Source: Bacteroidales bacterium
Lineage (GTDB): Bacteria > Bacteroidota > Bacteroidia > Bacteroidales > P3
Length of the DNA: 64,000 bases
Assembly (NCBI GenBank): GCA_017522065.1
Contig: JAFXAD010000043.1
Location: 39,988 to 103,987, forward strand
Direction of reading: 5' to 3'
The notes below the pieces were generated by a model that worked only from the letters and a program-made list of their open reading frames with translations, ran no database searches and was not told the DNA's origin. Each line of letters begins with the position of its first letter. The stretch's first letter is position 1. A program made the position numbers and the translations under genes. Below are positions 1-8,309 of this stretch, in pieces.

Positions 1-1048
1 GCAAGCCGTCCTTTATCTCTACCGTGCGGAAACCTATCGGTTTTTCAATTGTTTGCAGCGTTTCGCCCTTGTCGTCGAGAATTTTTAGGCGCAGGGTGTA
101 GAGGTTGGGTGTCTCCGCTGTCCAGGGTTTGACCTCGCCAATACGGGTGCTGAAAAATGTTACTGGAAGAGAAAAATTCACGACGCTGTCGAACAGCCTT
201 GTCGTCGAATCGGCCAGCGAAACTGCTATCCGTCCTTTGAATGGCGGACGGCTGGGGAAGCGGTAAATGTCGCCGGAGGCAACGCCGATGGCCAGCTGTA
301 GTTGGCCTGTCGAATAGTCGGCGGTGTCGAGAAGGGCGTCGATTCGGTAGTTCTCTATGTGGTCCAGCGGCAGACAGTACATCGTCACGTCCCGTGTGAT
401 GCCGCTCATGCGCCACATGTCCTGACATTCCAGATAGCTGCCGTCGCTCCATCGGTGCAGGATGATGCAGATGCGGTTCTTGCCGCGATGCACCTGGCGG
501 CTGATGTCCCATTCCGCCGGTGTCTTCGAGTCCTCGCTGTAGCCGACGAACTCGCCGTTGACGTAGAGCTCCACGGCCGACGATGCAGCCCCGATGCGGA
601 AAAATATGTTGCGGTCCATCCACGCGTCGGGCACCTCCACGTCGCGGGCATAGACGCCCGTTGGGTTGTAGGCCCGTGGCGCCCGCGGCGGATTGCTCGG
701 AAATTCGTTTTTCATATTGACGTAGACCGCCGTGCCGTAGCCCTGCAGCTCCAGATTGCCGGGAACCGTTATCGAATCCCAGTGGCTCAAGTCCTGGTCG
801 GGGCTGAAGTCTGTCATCTTACTGCCACCGCGCTCCAGGCCGCGATGCACATACTCGGCGCGCTCGTAGAAGAGGAACGGCCATACGCCGTTGAGGTTCA
901 TCACCCAAGCCGAATCGCAGGGTATGATGTCGGCGTGGGGCGCCACTTTGCCCACCTGCATTGTCTTCAGGTCGTCCCAGAAGTCCTGCGCCTGGCTTGC
1001 CATGACGATGCATAGTACTGCCGCTATCAGGGAAATGATTTTCTTCAT
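1..1048 (-). CDS. GH2 beta-galactosidase, LacZ type (5' part, runs off the left edge)
   Basis: The first 349 residues of a secreted glycoside hydrolase family 2 enzyme; its 3' end lies outside the window. It begins with a signal peptide (MKKIISLIAAVLCIVMASQAQ) and continues into the LacZ sugar-binding and immunoglobulin-like domains. Visible family signatures are TVPGNLELQGYG, FFRIGAASSAVELYVNGEFV, GYSEDSKTPAEWDIS, HRWSDGSYLECQDMWRMSGI and, near the edge, GFRTVEIKDG. The catalytic TIM barrel is not in view. The family hydrolyses terminal beta-galactosides, and the signal peptide suggests periplasmic action on diet- or host-derived glycans. The start lies only 9 bases after the stop of the upstream propeller-amidase gene, so the two probably share a transcript. 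Substrate specificity cannot be read from this part. Confidence 0.9.
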   Translation of the reverse strand, partial: MKKIISLIAAVLCIVMASQAQDFWDDLKTMQVGKVAPHADIIPCDSAWVMNLNGVWPFLFYERAEYVHRGLERGGSKMTDFSPDQDLSHWDSITVPGNLELQGYGTAVYVNMKNEFPSNPPRAPRAYNPTGVYARDVEVPDAWMDRNIFFRIGAASSAVELYVNGEFVGYSEDSKTPAEWDISRQVHRGKNRICIILHRWSDGSYLECQDMWRMSGITRDVTMYCLPLDHIENYRIDALLDTADYSTGQLQLAIGVASGDIYRFPSRPPFKGRIAVSLADSTTRLFDSVVNFSLPVTFFSTRIGEVKPWTAETPNLYTLRLKILDDKGETLQTIEKPIGFRTVEIKDGL

Positions 1049-1057
1049 GACGGTGCA

Positions 1058-3436
1058 TTATTTCGTGTTATCCACTTTCCTCAGCAGTTCCGACCGCGAC
1101 AGGTCGGTTGGGTTGGTGCCGGGCACGCCTTCGGGGATGGGCTTGTCGAGCTCCGCGAAGTGGTCTATCCAATATTGGGGCATATTGCCGTCTTTGTCTC
1201 GCCAGTTCATAGGTTTTGCCTCGAACAGGTGTTCCCCTTTTTTGTCCGAAATATACCACAGGTAACATTCGTATACAAGCTCTGAGCAATACAAGGCTTC
1301 GACTCCGGGTTCGAAGGCGCTGTCGTAGGGCCGGCCGATGAACGAGCGTGCCCTTTCGAGCGTCGCCTCAACATTGATGCTGAAATTGTTTGCAAGACGG
1401 TATATGTCCGGAAAATCGCTGTCGCCGGGCTGGCTTTCTATGGCGTGGCGACTCACACCGCGACGTTGCGTGGCATCGACAATCCATATCGAGTCGCCTA
1501 CCGTCTCCACAATTGCCACGTGCGTGTATTCACCGGTGCTCTCCTTCACGGCGCTCCCCATCCCCGCAGTGTCGCGGAAAAAGAGCAGGTCGCCGGGACG
1601 GATATCCAGCAGGCTGTACTTGCTAAGCATACTCCGCAATAACATATCCTTTGGCATCAGAGGCTTCAAGGCGTTCCATAGTTCCGGACGGTAGGTGATC
1701 AGCGCGGTGTTCCCTTGCTTTATCATCATCGGCAGCAGCATGGGGAAGTATTCGCCGCAGTCGGCACTGCTGTTCCATGCGGCTGTCAGCGTATCGCCTT
1801 TTCTGTTCGCAAATTTCACGTTGTATCCGCTGCTGGAGGTGCACCACCCTTGCGGATTAAAGACTTTTTCCAGATCTACAGCCCCGTCTTTCAGTCCGAA
1901 TTCGGCAACGGTGGGCATCTGGCTGTATGTCTCGCTCGCTCGTCTCATCGCTTCCTCTATGGCACTGGCATCAAACTTTTGCTTCCGGTGTCTCCGTTTC
2001 TTCCCATCGACGCTATATTTGCTTTCCACAAGCATCTCGCCTTTGCGGCTGTAGGCTATTGTGTACGGCAGAAAGTGGAAGCAGCCGGCGGTGTACGTTA
2101 CAATCTCTACGCTCTGCAGTTCGCTTTGCAGAAACTCGCCGAATGGGTCGCGATAGGTGTAGGGTTCCATACGTCCCGCCGTGTCGATGGTATAGTTCTT
2201 TTGGTCTCTGTGCAGTATGATGACGCGGTCGTCGTGGTCCGGGTCGGGGGCCATACTGACAATTCCATTGGGTTTGGCTATTCGGTACCATCCTATAAAG
2301 TCGCTAAGATAGATACTTGTGCGGTCGGTGAGCCACTTGCGTCCTCCGTGGCTGAACCGGGTGAGGGTGCTGTATCCTATCTTCTCAGCCTCGGCTTCGG
2401 CCTCGTCTAAATATTCCTGAAGCGATTTCTCTTCGGTGAAGAATCCGCAGGTGTCGGCCTTCCCGTCGGGCGCGATGCGCACCACGCCGGCATTCGTCTC
2501 GATGTAGACGCATCCGCCCTGAGTCCCGAAGATGCTTCCTGCTCTCGGCGATTCTTTCACTACCGTCCAGTGTTCCATATCGTGCATCAGCACCAGCTGC
2601 CCGCTGTCGGTGATGGCCCAAAGGCGGTCGCTTTCAGGGTCGGTTTCATAGTCGCTAAGAGGCAGTATTTTCCATTTTGTTTCGCCGCCCAGCTGGGTAT
2701 AGGCAGTCGTGCCGTTTTGCGTGGATATAAGCCATCCGTGCCACTGGCGCAGGCGGGTCACCCGGCAGTTGCCTCGGCATTCCATCAGCCCCTGGTCCTG
2801 CGGCGTGGCTATGCGGTGCGTGGTGCGCCAGTTGTCCGAGGTGCTGTATATCCTGTTGCCGTAAGTGCCTGCAAAGCCGCTGTCGGCGCTGAACATAAAC
2901 AGCTCTTTTATGCCGTCTTCGTCCTTCACACAGTCTGGAAACGTTGGTTTCAAAGTTTTGAACGTCTTTCCTCGGTCGTCGCTGTATGCCATAGTCCTGA
3001 AGTTCCTTCCGCTCGCCGATGCCATCCACAGTTTTCCGTCGCTATGGAAGCAGAATCCGTGTACCCAGGTGTGCTCTTTGTCCATCTCCACACTGTCCCA
3101 CACCGCTCCGCCTGTGGTGGTGCGCAACACTATGTTGTCGTGCATATATCCTGCTGCGATGGCCGTGTCGCTCCCAAAGCCCGCTATGCGCTCTATCGTA
3201 GGCCCAGTGGCGTATCTGTCGTAATTCTGGCCAAGCATAGCATGCCAGGTGTCGCCTATGCTGTCGGCTTTCCAGATGTGCCCACACCTGTCGTAGAGCC
3301 ACAGCTGCCCTGAGGTCGACACATCGATGTGGTAGCCGCAAGGTATCTCAAGATCAACGCGTCTGTCGCGACGCTGTGCGTCAAGTGTTCCCATAAGGGA
3401 TATGACAGCTATTGAAAATAATAGAAATCTCTTCAT
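1058..3436 (-). CDS. Secreted beta-propeller protein with C-terminal YiiX/NlpC-P60-like amidase domain
   Basis: 792 residues with a signal peptide ending near LDAQ. About 600 residues carry repeated W- and D-rich segments of the BNR/YCF48 propeller kind (for example TTTGGAVWDSVEMD, YSDDRGKTFKTLKP, GTYGNRIYSTSDNWRTT). From about residue 612 there is a permuted papain-like domain of the YiiX/YebB type: RPGDLLFFRD, then THVAIVE with His near 639, then ALYCSELVYECYLW with Cys near 717. This Cys/His pair is the expected catalytic pair. Such domains cleave amide or ester bonds in the cell envelope, while propellers usually bind ligands. The gene is first in an operon with the GH2 enzyme. The domain fusion is unusual, and its substrate is unknown. 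Confidence 0.75.
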   Translation of the reverse strand: MKRFLLFSIAVISLMGTLDAQRRDRRVDLEIPCGYHIDVSTSGQLWLYDRCGHIWKADSIGDTWHAMLGQNYDRYATGPTIERIAGFGSDTAIAAGYMHDNIVLRTTTGGAVWDSVEMDKEHTWVHGFCFHSDGKLWMASASGRNFRTMAYSDDRGKTFKTLKPTFPDCVKDEDGIKELFMFSADSGFAGTYGNRIYSTSDNWRTTHRIATPQDQGLMECRGNCRVTRLRQWHGWLISTQNGTTAYTQLGGETKWKILPLSDYETDPESDRLWAITDSGQLVLMHDMEHWTVVKESPRAGSIFGTQGGCVYIETNAGVVRIAPDGKADTCGFFTEEKSLQEYLDEAEAEAEKIGYSTLTRFSHGGRKWLTDRTSIYLSDFIGWYRIAKPNGIVSMAPDPDHDDRVIILHRDQKNYTIDTAGRMEPYTYRDPFGEFLQSELQSVEIVTYTAGCFHFLPYTIAYSRKGEMLVESKYSVDGKKRRHRKQKFDASAIEEAMRRASETYSQMPTVAEFGLKDGAVDLEKVFNPQGWCTSSSGYNVKFANRKGDTLTAAWNSSADCGEYFPMLLPMMIKQGNTALITYRPELWNALKPLMPKDMLLRSMLSKYSLLDIRPGDLLFFRDTAGMGSAVKESTGEYTHVAIVETVGDSIWIVDATQRRGVSRHAIESQPGDSDFPDIYRLANNFSINVEATLERARSFIGRPYDSAFEPGVEALYCSELVYECYLWYISDKKGEHLFEAKPMNWRDKDGNMPQYWIDHFAELDKPIPEGVPGTNPTDLSRSELLRKVDNTK

Positions 3437-3458
3437 AAATCATACGGATTTGGTAATG

Positions 3459-3526
3459 CAAAGGTACGATTTTTTTTTTAAGTGGCTGCCAAGAGAACGA
3501 ACTTTGTAAAAAAAATGTTATTTTTG
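3459..3526. promoter_or_regulatory. Divergent Bacteroidetes -7 elements between the propeller-amidase gene and rsgA
   Basis: Two TAnnTTTG boxes point outward. On the minus strand TACCTTTG (3459-3466) precedes the propeller-amidase gene. On the plus strand TATTTTTG (3519-3526) precedes rsgA. Neither has a clean TTTG at the usual 19-base distance, so only the -7 parts are well supported. Confidence 0.55.
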
Positions 3527-3551
3527 CAATCAGAAACCATTTGTCCAAAGA

Positions 3552-4565
3552 ATGTCAAACGCGACGGAAAATAGAGGGTTAGTGATTAGAACCACAGGTA
3601 GTTGGTATAATGTCCTGTTGGCCGATGGCACGGTTGTGGAGTGCCGTCTGCGTGGCAATTTCCGCATTCGCGGCAGCAAGCAGACCAACCCCATTGCCGT
3701 GGGCGACAGAGTGTCGTTCCAGATGCTTGACGACGGCACAGGAATGATTACCGACATAGCCGACCGCCGCAACTATATCGTCCGTCGTGCCACCAAGCTG
3801 AGCAAGCAGACTCATGTCATTGCTGCAAATGTCGACTTGTTGTGCCTTGTGGCCACGTTGGGACTGCCGCGCACATCGACGGGTTTCATCGACCGATTGC
3901 TTGTCACCGCCGAGGCCTACCACATCCCGGCCGTCATCATCTTCAACAAGTGTGACCTCTACGACGACGACCTGTGGCAGATACATAACGAAATCAAGTC
4001 GATATATACCTCTGTGGGTTATCCTGTCTATGAAGTGTCGGCCTTGAACGGGACGGGCGTTGATGCCGTTAAAGAGCTCATTGCCGGCAAAACGTGCCTC
4101 TTCAGCGGTCACAGCGGCGTGGGCAAGTCGGCTCTGCTCAACGCCATCGACCCCTCGTTGCAGTTGCGCACCGGCGAGGTCAGCGAATGGTCGCTCAAAG
4201 GAACCCACACCACTACCTTTGCTGAAATTTTCCCGATAAAGCTTGACAACAAGGGAATTCCGTCAGAAGAAAACCAAAACCCATCGTTTTCCGCCTTCCG
4301 CTTTCCGCTTTCTGCTTTCCTTATCGACACCCCAGGCATCAAGGAGTTCGGAATGGTCGACTTCCAGCCGTGGGAACTGTCTCATTTTTTCCCTGAGATG
4401 CGTTCGCGGCTGCAAGGGTGTCGTTTTGCCAACTGCACCCATCGGCATGAGCCCGGCTGTGCCATCAAGGAGGCTGTAGAAAATGGCGAGATAAGCGAGG
4501 AACGCTATCAGAACTATTTGAATATCATCGACTCGATTGAGTCGGATGCTCCGATCAGGAGATAA
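3552..4565 (+). CDS. rsgA: Ribosome small subunit-dependent GTPase A (RsgA)
   Basis: 337 residues. RsgA is a circularly permuted GTPase that helps late maturation of the 30S subunit. Visible are an N-terminal OB fold, the G4 motif NKCD (about 131), the P-loop GHSGVGKS (186-193), TTTFAE as switch I, DTPGIKEFG as G3, and the zinc-binding C-terminal region CRFANCTHRHEPGC. Odd feature: between TTTFAEIFPI and FLIDTPG there is an extra stretch of about 24 residues (nt about 4249-4320) where RsgA normally has only a few. It is encoded by a low-complexity CTTTCCG-type tract resembling the intergenic arrays in this window. The frame is kept and all motifs survive, so the protein is probably functional. 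Confidence 0.95.
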   Translation: MSNATENRGLVIRTTGSWYNVLLADGTVVECRLRGNFRIRGSKQTNPIAVGDRVSFQMLDDGTGMITDIADRRNYIVRRATKLSKQTHVIAANVDLLCLVATLGLPRTSTGFIDRLLVTAEAYHIPAVIIFNKCDLYDDDLWQIHNEIKSIYTSVGYPVYEVSALNGTGVDAVKELIAGKTCLFSGHSGVGKSALLNAIDPSLQLRTGEVSEWSLKGTHTTTFAEIFPIKLDNKGIPSEENQNPSFSAFRFPLSAFLIDTPGIKEFGMVDFQPWELSHFFPEMRSRLQGCRFANCTHRHEPGCAIKEAVENGEISEERYQNYLNIIDSIESDAPIRR

Positions 4566-4605
4566 AAAAAACCGCTCTCAACAGAGTTGGAGCGGTTTTA
4601 ACTGT

Positions 4606-5910
4606 CTATTCAGTGTATTTGCATTGGAATCGTCGTTCGTATTCCTCTATCAGCATCGGGCGGTAGTCGGGGTGGGCGATACGTATCAGGTCCTCGGCGC
4701 GATGCTTCAGCGTGCGGCCCTTGAGCCGTGCTATGCCATATTCGGTCACGAGGTAGTTGATGTCGTTGCGCGTGGTGCTGACTGCCGAGCCAGGGGTGAG
4801 GAAAGGTTTGATGCGCGAAATGGTGCCGCCTGCTGCGGTGCTGGGCATGGCAATGATGCTGCGTCCTTCGCGGGCCATCGAAGCGCCGCGGATGAAGTCG
4901 ATCTGTCCGCCGATGCCGCTGTATTGGCGCATGCCGATACTCTCGCTGGCAACTTGGCCCATGAGGTCGACCTCGAGGCAGGAGTTGATGCTGACCATAC
5001 GGTACTGCTGTGCGATGATGATGGGGTCGTTGGTGTAGTCGACGGGGTAGAGCTCGATGTCCTCATTGCCATCAGCGAAGTCGTACAGTTCGCGAGAGCC
5101 CATGATGAAGGTTGCGACGACTTTGCCCTTGTGCAGAGTCTTGCGGCTTCCGTTGATGTTGCCCCGCTTCATCAGTTCGGCCACTCCGTCGCTGAACATT
5201 TCGCTATGGATTCCGAGGTCGTTCTTGTCGGTCAGTTCGTTGAGGACAGCGTTAGGGATAGCACCAATGCCAAGTTGCAGAGTGCTGCCGTCGACGACAA
5301 GCGAGGCGCAGTTGCGTCCGATAGCCATTTCGACTTCACTCGGGGCGTCGCTGTGCAGTTCGGGAAGTTGGTAGGCGCAAGGTATAATGTGGTCGATTTG
5401 CGACACATGGATCATTACGTTGCCATAGGTGAAGGGCATTAGTTCGTTGGTCTCGATGATGACCGAGCGGGCGCGTCGGATGGCAGCGAGCGCATAATCG
5501 CAGCTGACACCGAGCGAGCAATAGCCTTCTTCGTTGGGCGGTGTGGCTTGGAAGACGGCGACATCGCATGGTATTTCGTCGCCTATCATGCCGGGAACGT
5601 CGTGGAAATAGGCGGGGAAGAAATCGCCCTCAAGGTGGTTGACGGCATCGCGCGAGTTGCCGCTCAGGAAGTTGCTCACATGGCGGAAGTGGCCGTAGCA
5701 GCGCGGATGCAGCAACTCGTTGTCGCCAAGAGTGGTCATGTGGAAGATGAGGACATCGTTATAGTCCTCGCAGTGTTCGGCCATGGCATGGGGAACAACC
5801 TTGGGGACGGCGGCTGCATGACCGAGGACAACGCAATCGCCGTCGTGGATATCTTTTATAGCCTCTTCGGGTTTTGAGACTTTTCTTTTATATTCTTCTT
5901 TCCAATTCAT
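4606..5910 (-). CDS. Acetyl-CoA hydrolase / CoA-transferase family protein (4-hydroxybutyrate or succinate-propionate type)
   Basis: 434 residues from the ATG at 5910 (MNWKEEYKRK). The reading frame stays open upstream to 6207, but that part translates the riboswitch and is not protein. The family moves CoA between acetate, propionate, butyrate, succinate or 4-hydroxybutyrate through a glutamyl-CoA intermediate. The expected catalytic Glu is in GIHSEMFSDG (about residue 237), and GIGAIPNAV and GQIDFIRGA are typical family blocks. It is a cytosolic fermentation enzyme. The gene stands alone behind a B12 riboswitch, which suggests a link to B12-dependent propionate metabolism (methylmalonyl-CoA mutase). 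The actual acyl substrate cannot be decided from sequence alone. Confidence 0.88.
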   Translation of the reverse strand: MNWKEEYKRKVSKPEEAIKDIHDGDCVVLGHAAAVPKVVPHAMAEHCEDYNDVLIFHMTTLGDNELLHPRCYGHFRHVSNFLSGNSRDAVNHLEGDFFPAYFHDVPGMIGDEIPCDVAVFQATPPNEEGYCSLGVSCDYALAAIRRARSVIIETNELMPFTYGNVMIHVSQIDHIIPCAYQLPELHSDAPSEVEMAIGRNCASLVVDGSTLQLGIGAIPNAVLNELTDKNDLGIHSEMFSDGVAELMKRGNINGSRKTLHKGKVVATFIMGSRELYDFADGNEDIELYPVDYTNDPIIIAQQYRMVSINSCLEVDLMGQVASESIGMRQYSGIGGQIDFIRGASMAREGRSIIAMPSTAAGGTISRIKPFLTPGSAVSTTRNDINYLVTEYGIARLKGRTLKHRAEDLIRIAHPDYRPMLIEEYERRFQCKYTE

Positions 5911-6036
5911 TATATTGTTGTATTTTGTTGGTTTGCCGTTTAGGGCAATGGCAGTCGGTCGCAGTAAGCGAAAGAAAGAATAGTTTAAAAACATTTTGAC
6001 AATCGCCTTTGACGCGAAAGCATTGCCATTATAATT

Positions 6037-6225
6037 GTCTGCGGGCAGGTCTCCTGGCTTCCGTCTCCGCATCAGGCACCTTCTCGGATTCGATGTCCAA
6101 TGGTATTCAGCCTGGCGAAATAATGGCGGTTTACAGTTGCGCGACAGCTCACGATTTTCACGCGATTCCCTCTTGGCCTCGCCGTTTTCGGCAAGGAACC
6201 CCGACATGTCATTATTTTAATGTAC
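6037..6225 (-). promoter_or_regulatory. Cobalamin (B12) riboswitch
   Basis: On the minus strand the leader of the CoA-transferase gene carries the conserved cobalamin-riboswitch core: AGAGGGAATCGCGTGAAAAT, then GAGCTGTCGCGCAACTGTAA (complement of about 6125-6172), closed at the 3' side by GCCAGGAGACCTGCCCGCAG (complement of 6039-6058). These match the G-rich junction, the B12-box-like CGCAACTGTAA and the terminal AGGAGACCTGCC. The element sits about 130 bases upstream of the start codon and just after a perfect promoter. B12 binding normally lowers expression; whether that happens here through transcription or translation is not evident. Confidence 0.9.
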
Positions 6226-6271
6226 TGCTGCATTGCCGATTGGTAGGATTTCCCCTCTCGGCAAAGCGATG

Positions 6272-6302
6272 CAAAAATACATAAAAGTTTTGAATTGACA
6301 AA
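6272..6302 (-). promoter_or_regulatory. Bacteroidetes sigma-ABfr promoter of the riboswitch/CoA-transferase transcript
   Basis: The minus strand reads TTTG (6299-6302), 19 bases, TATTTTTG (6272-6279), an exact match to the TTTG-N19-TAnnTTTG consensus. Transcription would begin near 6265 and run straight into the cobalamin riboswitch. Confidence 0.85.
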
Positions 6303-6451
6303 TTACGCATGATATATCATGTTTTCCCATACACAGCCAAAGGCCAATGTATGGGTCAAAAAATAAACAGGAGGTTTTGCTTGCCTTGGCAAAGATGCAA
6401 GAACAATCAATTTATATGGATAAAACGACAAAAAATATGATATGGGCAAAA

Positions 6452-6608
6452 TAAGCAAATATTTTTTTGCTTAATTTGCTAATACTATATAATAAAATGT
6501 AAATCAATTATGTCTATTGGCAAAATAAGGAAAATACCACTCAAAAATAAGGTATTTTTGCACTAATTTTACTGCAAATTCCCAATTAAGCAAATATTTT
6601 TTTGCTTA
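6452..6608 (+). promoter_or_regulatory. Two identical 22-bp dyads (operator-like) upstream of the AAA+ ATPase gene
   Basis: The same 22-base palindrome-like word, TAAGCAAA then a short AT spacer then TTTGCTTA, occurs at 6452-6473 and 6587-6608. The second copy covers the TTTG of the promoter at 6601-6631, so a protein bound there would block transcription. The rest of the 6303-6659 gap is very AT-rich and holds a partial third copy (GGCAAAATAAGG near 6519). This looks like an autoregulatory operator. Confidence 0.6.
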
Positions 6609-6631
6609 TCTGGGAAAAATGCGTATTTTTG
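6601..6631 (+). promoter_or_regulatory. Promoter of the AAA+ ATPase gene
   Basis: TTTG (6601-6604), exactly 19 bases, TATTTTTG (6624-6631). The start codon follows 28 bases after the -7 box. The -33 box lies inside the right arm of the second dyad. Confidence 0.85.
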
Positions 6632-6659
6632 TATTCTGAAAACGAAATATTTTATAGTT

Positions 6660-8123
6660 ATGATACCTAACGAAAATATTGAAAAACATATAATTGCAAG
6701 ATTGCGGATTGATAATCCGTGGTGGCAGACAGGCGAAATATTGCCCGATTATCAGCGAATGACACCGCGCTCCTATCTTGACATCTTCTTTTCGTTAGTG
6801 AAAAACCACAAGGTCAATCGGGCGCAAATACTGATGGGTCCACGCCGTGTGGGGAAAACGGTGATGATTTTCCATACAATCCAACGTCTGATAGACGAAG
6901 GTGTTAGCCCGAAAAACATCGTTTTCGTATCGGTCGAAACGCCCATATACAATGGTGTCGACCTCGAAAGGCTGCTCTATCTTGCGATGCAGGCCAATGG
7001 CAACAGCGACTGGATGGGCAACGAATGTTTCGTCTTCTTCGACGAGGTGCAGTACCTGAAAGACTGGGAGGTGCACCTCAAGTCGCTTTTCGACACCTAT
7101 CACAACGTCCGTTTTGTGGCCTCGGGCAGTGCCGCCGCAGCCCTAAAAAAGAGCAGCAACGAGAGCGGCGCCGGCCGATTCAGCGACTTCAGCCTTCCGC
7201 CGCTGACCTTCTATGAATACATCAGGCTGCGCAGCGAGGAACACCTGTTGCGCGAGTCGTCGATACAATGGAACGGCCACAAGACCCACTGCTTCGAGGC
7301 TACCGACATCAAATTGCTGAACAAGACATTTATAGACTATATCAACTATGGCGGCTATCCCGAAGTGGCGTTCAACATGCACGACCAGGCCGACCCACGC
7401 CAGTATATCCGCCACGACATCATCGACAAGGTGCTTCTGCGCGATCTGCCCAGCCTTTACGGCATATCGGACGTGCAAGAGCTGAACTCGCTTTTCACGC
7501 AGATAGCCTACAATTCGGCGGGCGAGTTCTCGTACGAAAGCCTAGCCACCAATTCGGGCGTGAACAAAGAGACGCTGCGCAAGTACGTGCAGTACCTCGA
7601 AGCGGCATTCCTAATCAAGGTGATCCGCCGCACCGACGATATGGGCAAACGCTACCAGCGCGACCACAGCTTCAAAATCTATCTGACCAACCCGTCGTTG
7701 CGTTGTGCACTTTTCCAGCCCATCGAGCAGAGCGACGCCGAGATCGGTGCAATGGTCGAGACAGCCATCTATGCCCAGTGGATACCGCGCCTGGGGGCCG
7801 ACATTGCCTACGCCAGCTGGCGGCAAGGCAAGAAGGCAATGGGCGAGGTGGACATCGTCGGCGTGAATATGGGCCGTATGAAGCCAGATTGGGCCGTCGA
7901 GGTGAAATGGAGCGACCGCTATTATGAGAATCCAGACGATTTGAGCTCGCTCCGCGCCTTTATGCAGAAAAACGGCCTTTCGCAGGCGCTGGTCACCACG
8001 ATGACACAAAGCGGACTGAAGAGCCTGCCCTGGGGCAACTTGCAGTTTATGCCATCGGCCTGCTACGCCTACATTGTGGGCCGCAACACCCTCAACCGCA
8101 CCCGCGACGTGATGGGATTGTAA
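6660..8123 (+). CDS. AAA+ ATPase with C-terminal DUF4143 domain
   Basis: 487 residues. An N-terminal AAA_14-type ATPase has Walker A GPRRVGKT (about residues 60-67) and Walker B FVFFDEVQYL (about 122-131), with the sensor-like VRFVASGSAAAALK downstream. A winged-helix stretch (SYESLATNSGVNKETLRKYVQYLEAA) and a nuclease-like DUF4143 tail (KKAMGEVDIVGVN, WAVEVKWSD) follow. Bacteroidetes carry many of these as single-gene accessory units. Their role is unproven, though a link to defence or mobile elements is often suspected. It has its own promoter and twin dyads, which suggests tight self-regulation, and no co-transcribed partner. Confidence 0.88.
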   Translation: MIPNENIEKHIIARLRIDNPWWQTGEILPDYQRMTPRSYLDIFFSLVKNHKVNRAQILMGPRRVGKTVMIFHTIQRLIDEGVSPKNIVFVSVETPIYNGVDLERLLYLAMQANGNSDWMGNECFVFFDEVQYLKDWEVHLKSLFDTYHNVRFVASGSAAAALKKSSNESGAGRFSDFSLPPLTFYEYIRLRSEEHLLRESSIQWNGHKTHCFEATDIKLLNKTFIDYINYGGYPEVAFNMHDQADPRQYIRHDIIDKVLLRDLPSLYGISDVQELNSLFTQIAYNSAGEFSYESLATNSGVNKETLRKYVQYLEAAFLIKVIRRTDDMGKRYQRDHSFKIYLTNPSLRCALFQPIEQSDAEIGAMVETAIYAQWIPRLGADIAYASWRQGKKAMGEVDIVGVNMGRMKPDWAVEVKWSDRYYENPDDLSSLRAFMQKNGLSQALVTTMTQSGLKSLPWGNLQFMPSACYAYIVGRNTLNRTRDVMGL

Positions 8124-8188
8124 CCGCCCGAACAACAAACGTACCTGTGTTGCTGTGCGTTCCCGGATGGATTTTTGGGGCAATTGCA

Positions 8189-8220
8189 AAAAAATCTTCG
8201 ACCGGGGTGTAGTTTTTCGA
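8189..8220 (+). promoter_or_regulatory. Possible autoregulated promoter of the ECF sigma factor gene
   Basis: No TTTG-N19-TAnnTTTG promoter precedes the sigma gene. Instead there is a block AATCTTCGACCGGGGTGTAG followed by TTTTTCGA (8193-8220), about 90 bases before the start. I believe similar blocks occur before self-activating ECF genes in Bacteroidales, but that is from memory, so confidence is low. Confidence 0.3.
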
Positions 8221-8309
8221 AAAGAATTGCGTCTAATGGCCAAAAATGGTTGAAATCCCCAAACGCCCATCGAGGCAATTCACTGGGATTAACGTGTAAA
8301 TACAAAACA

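Noticed and set aside
5911-6207. N-terminal extension of 99 codons on the CoA-transferase
   Set aside because: It translates the cobalamin riboswitch and its spacer. The family's conserved start matches the ATG at 5910.
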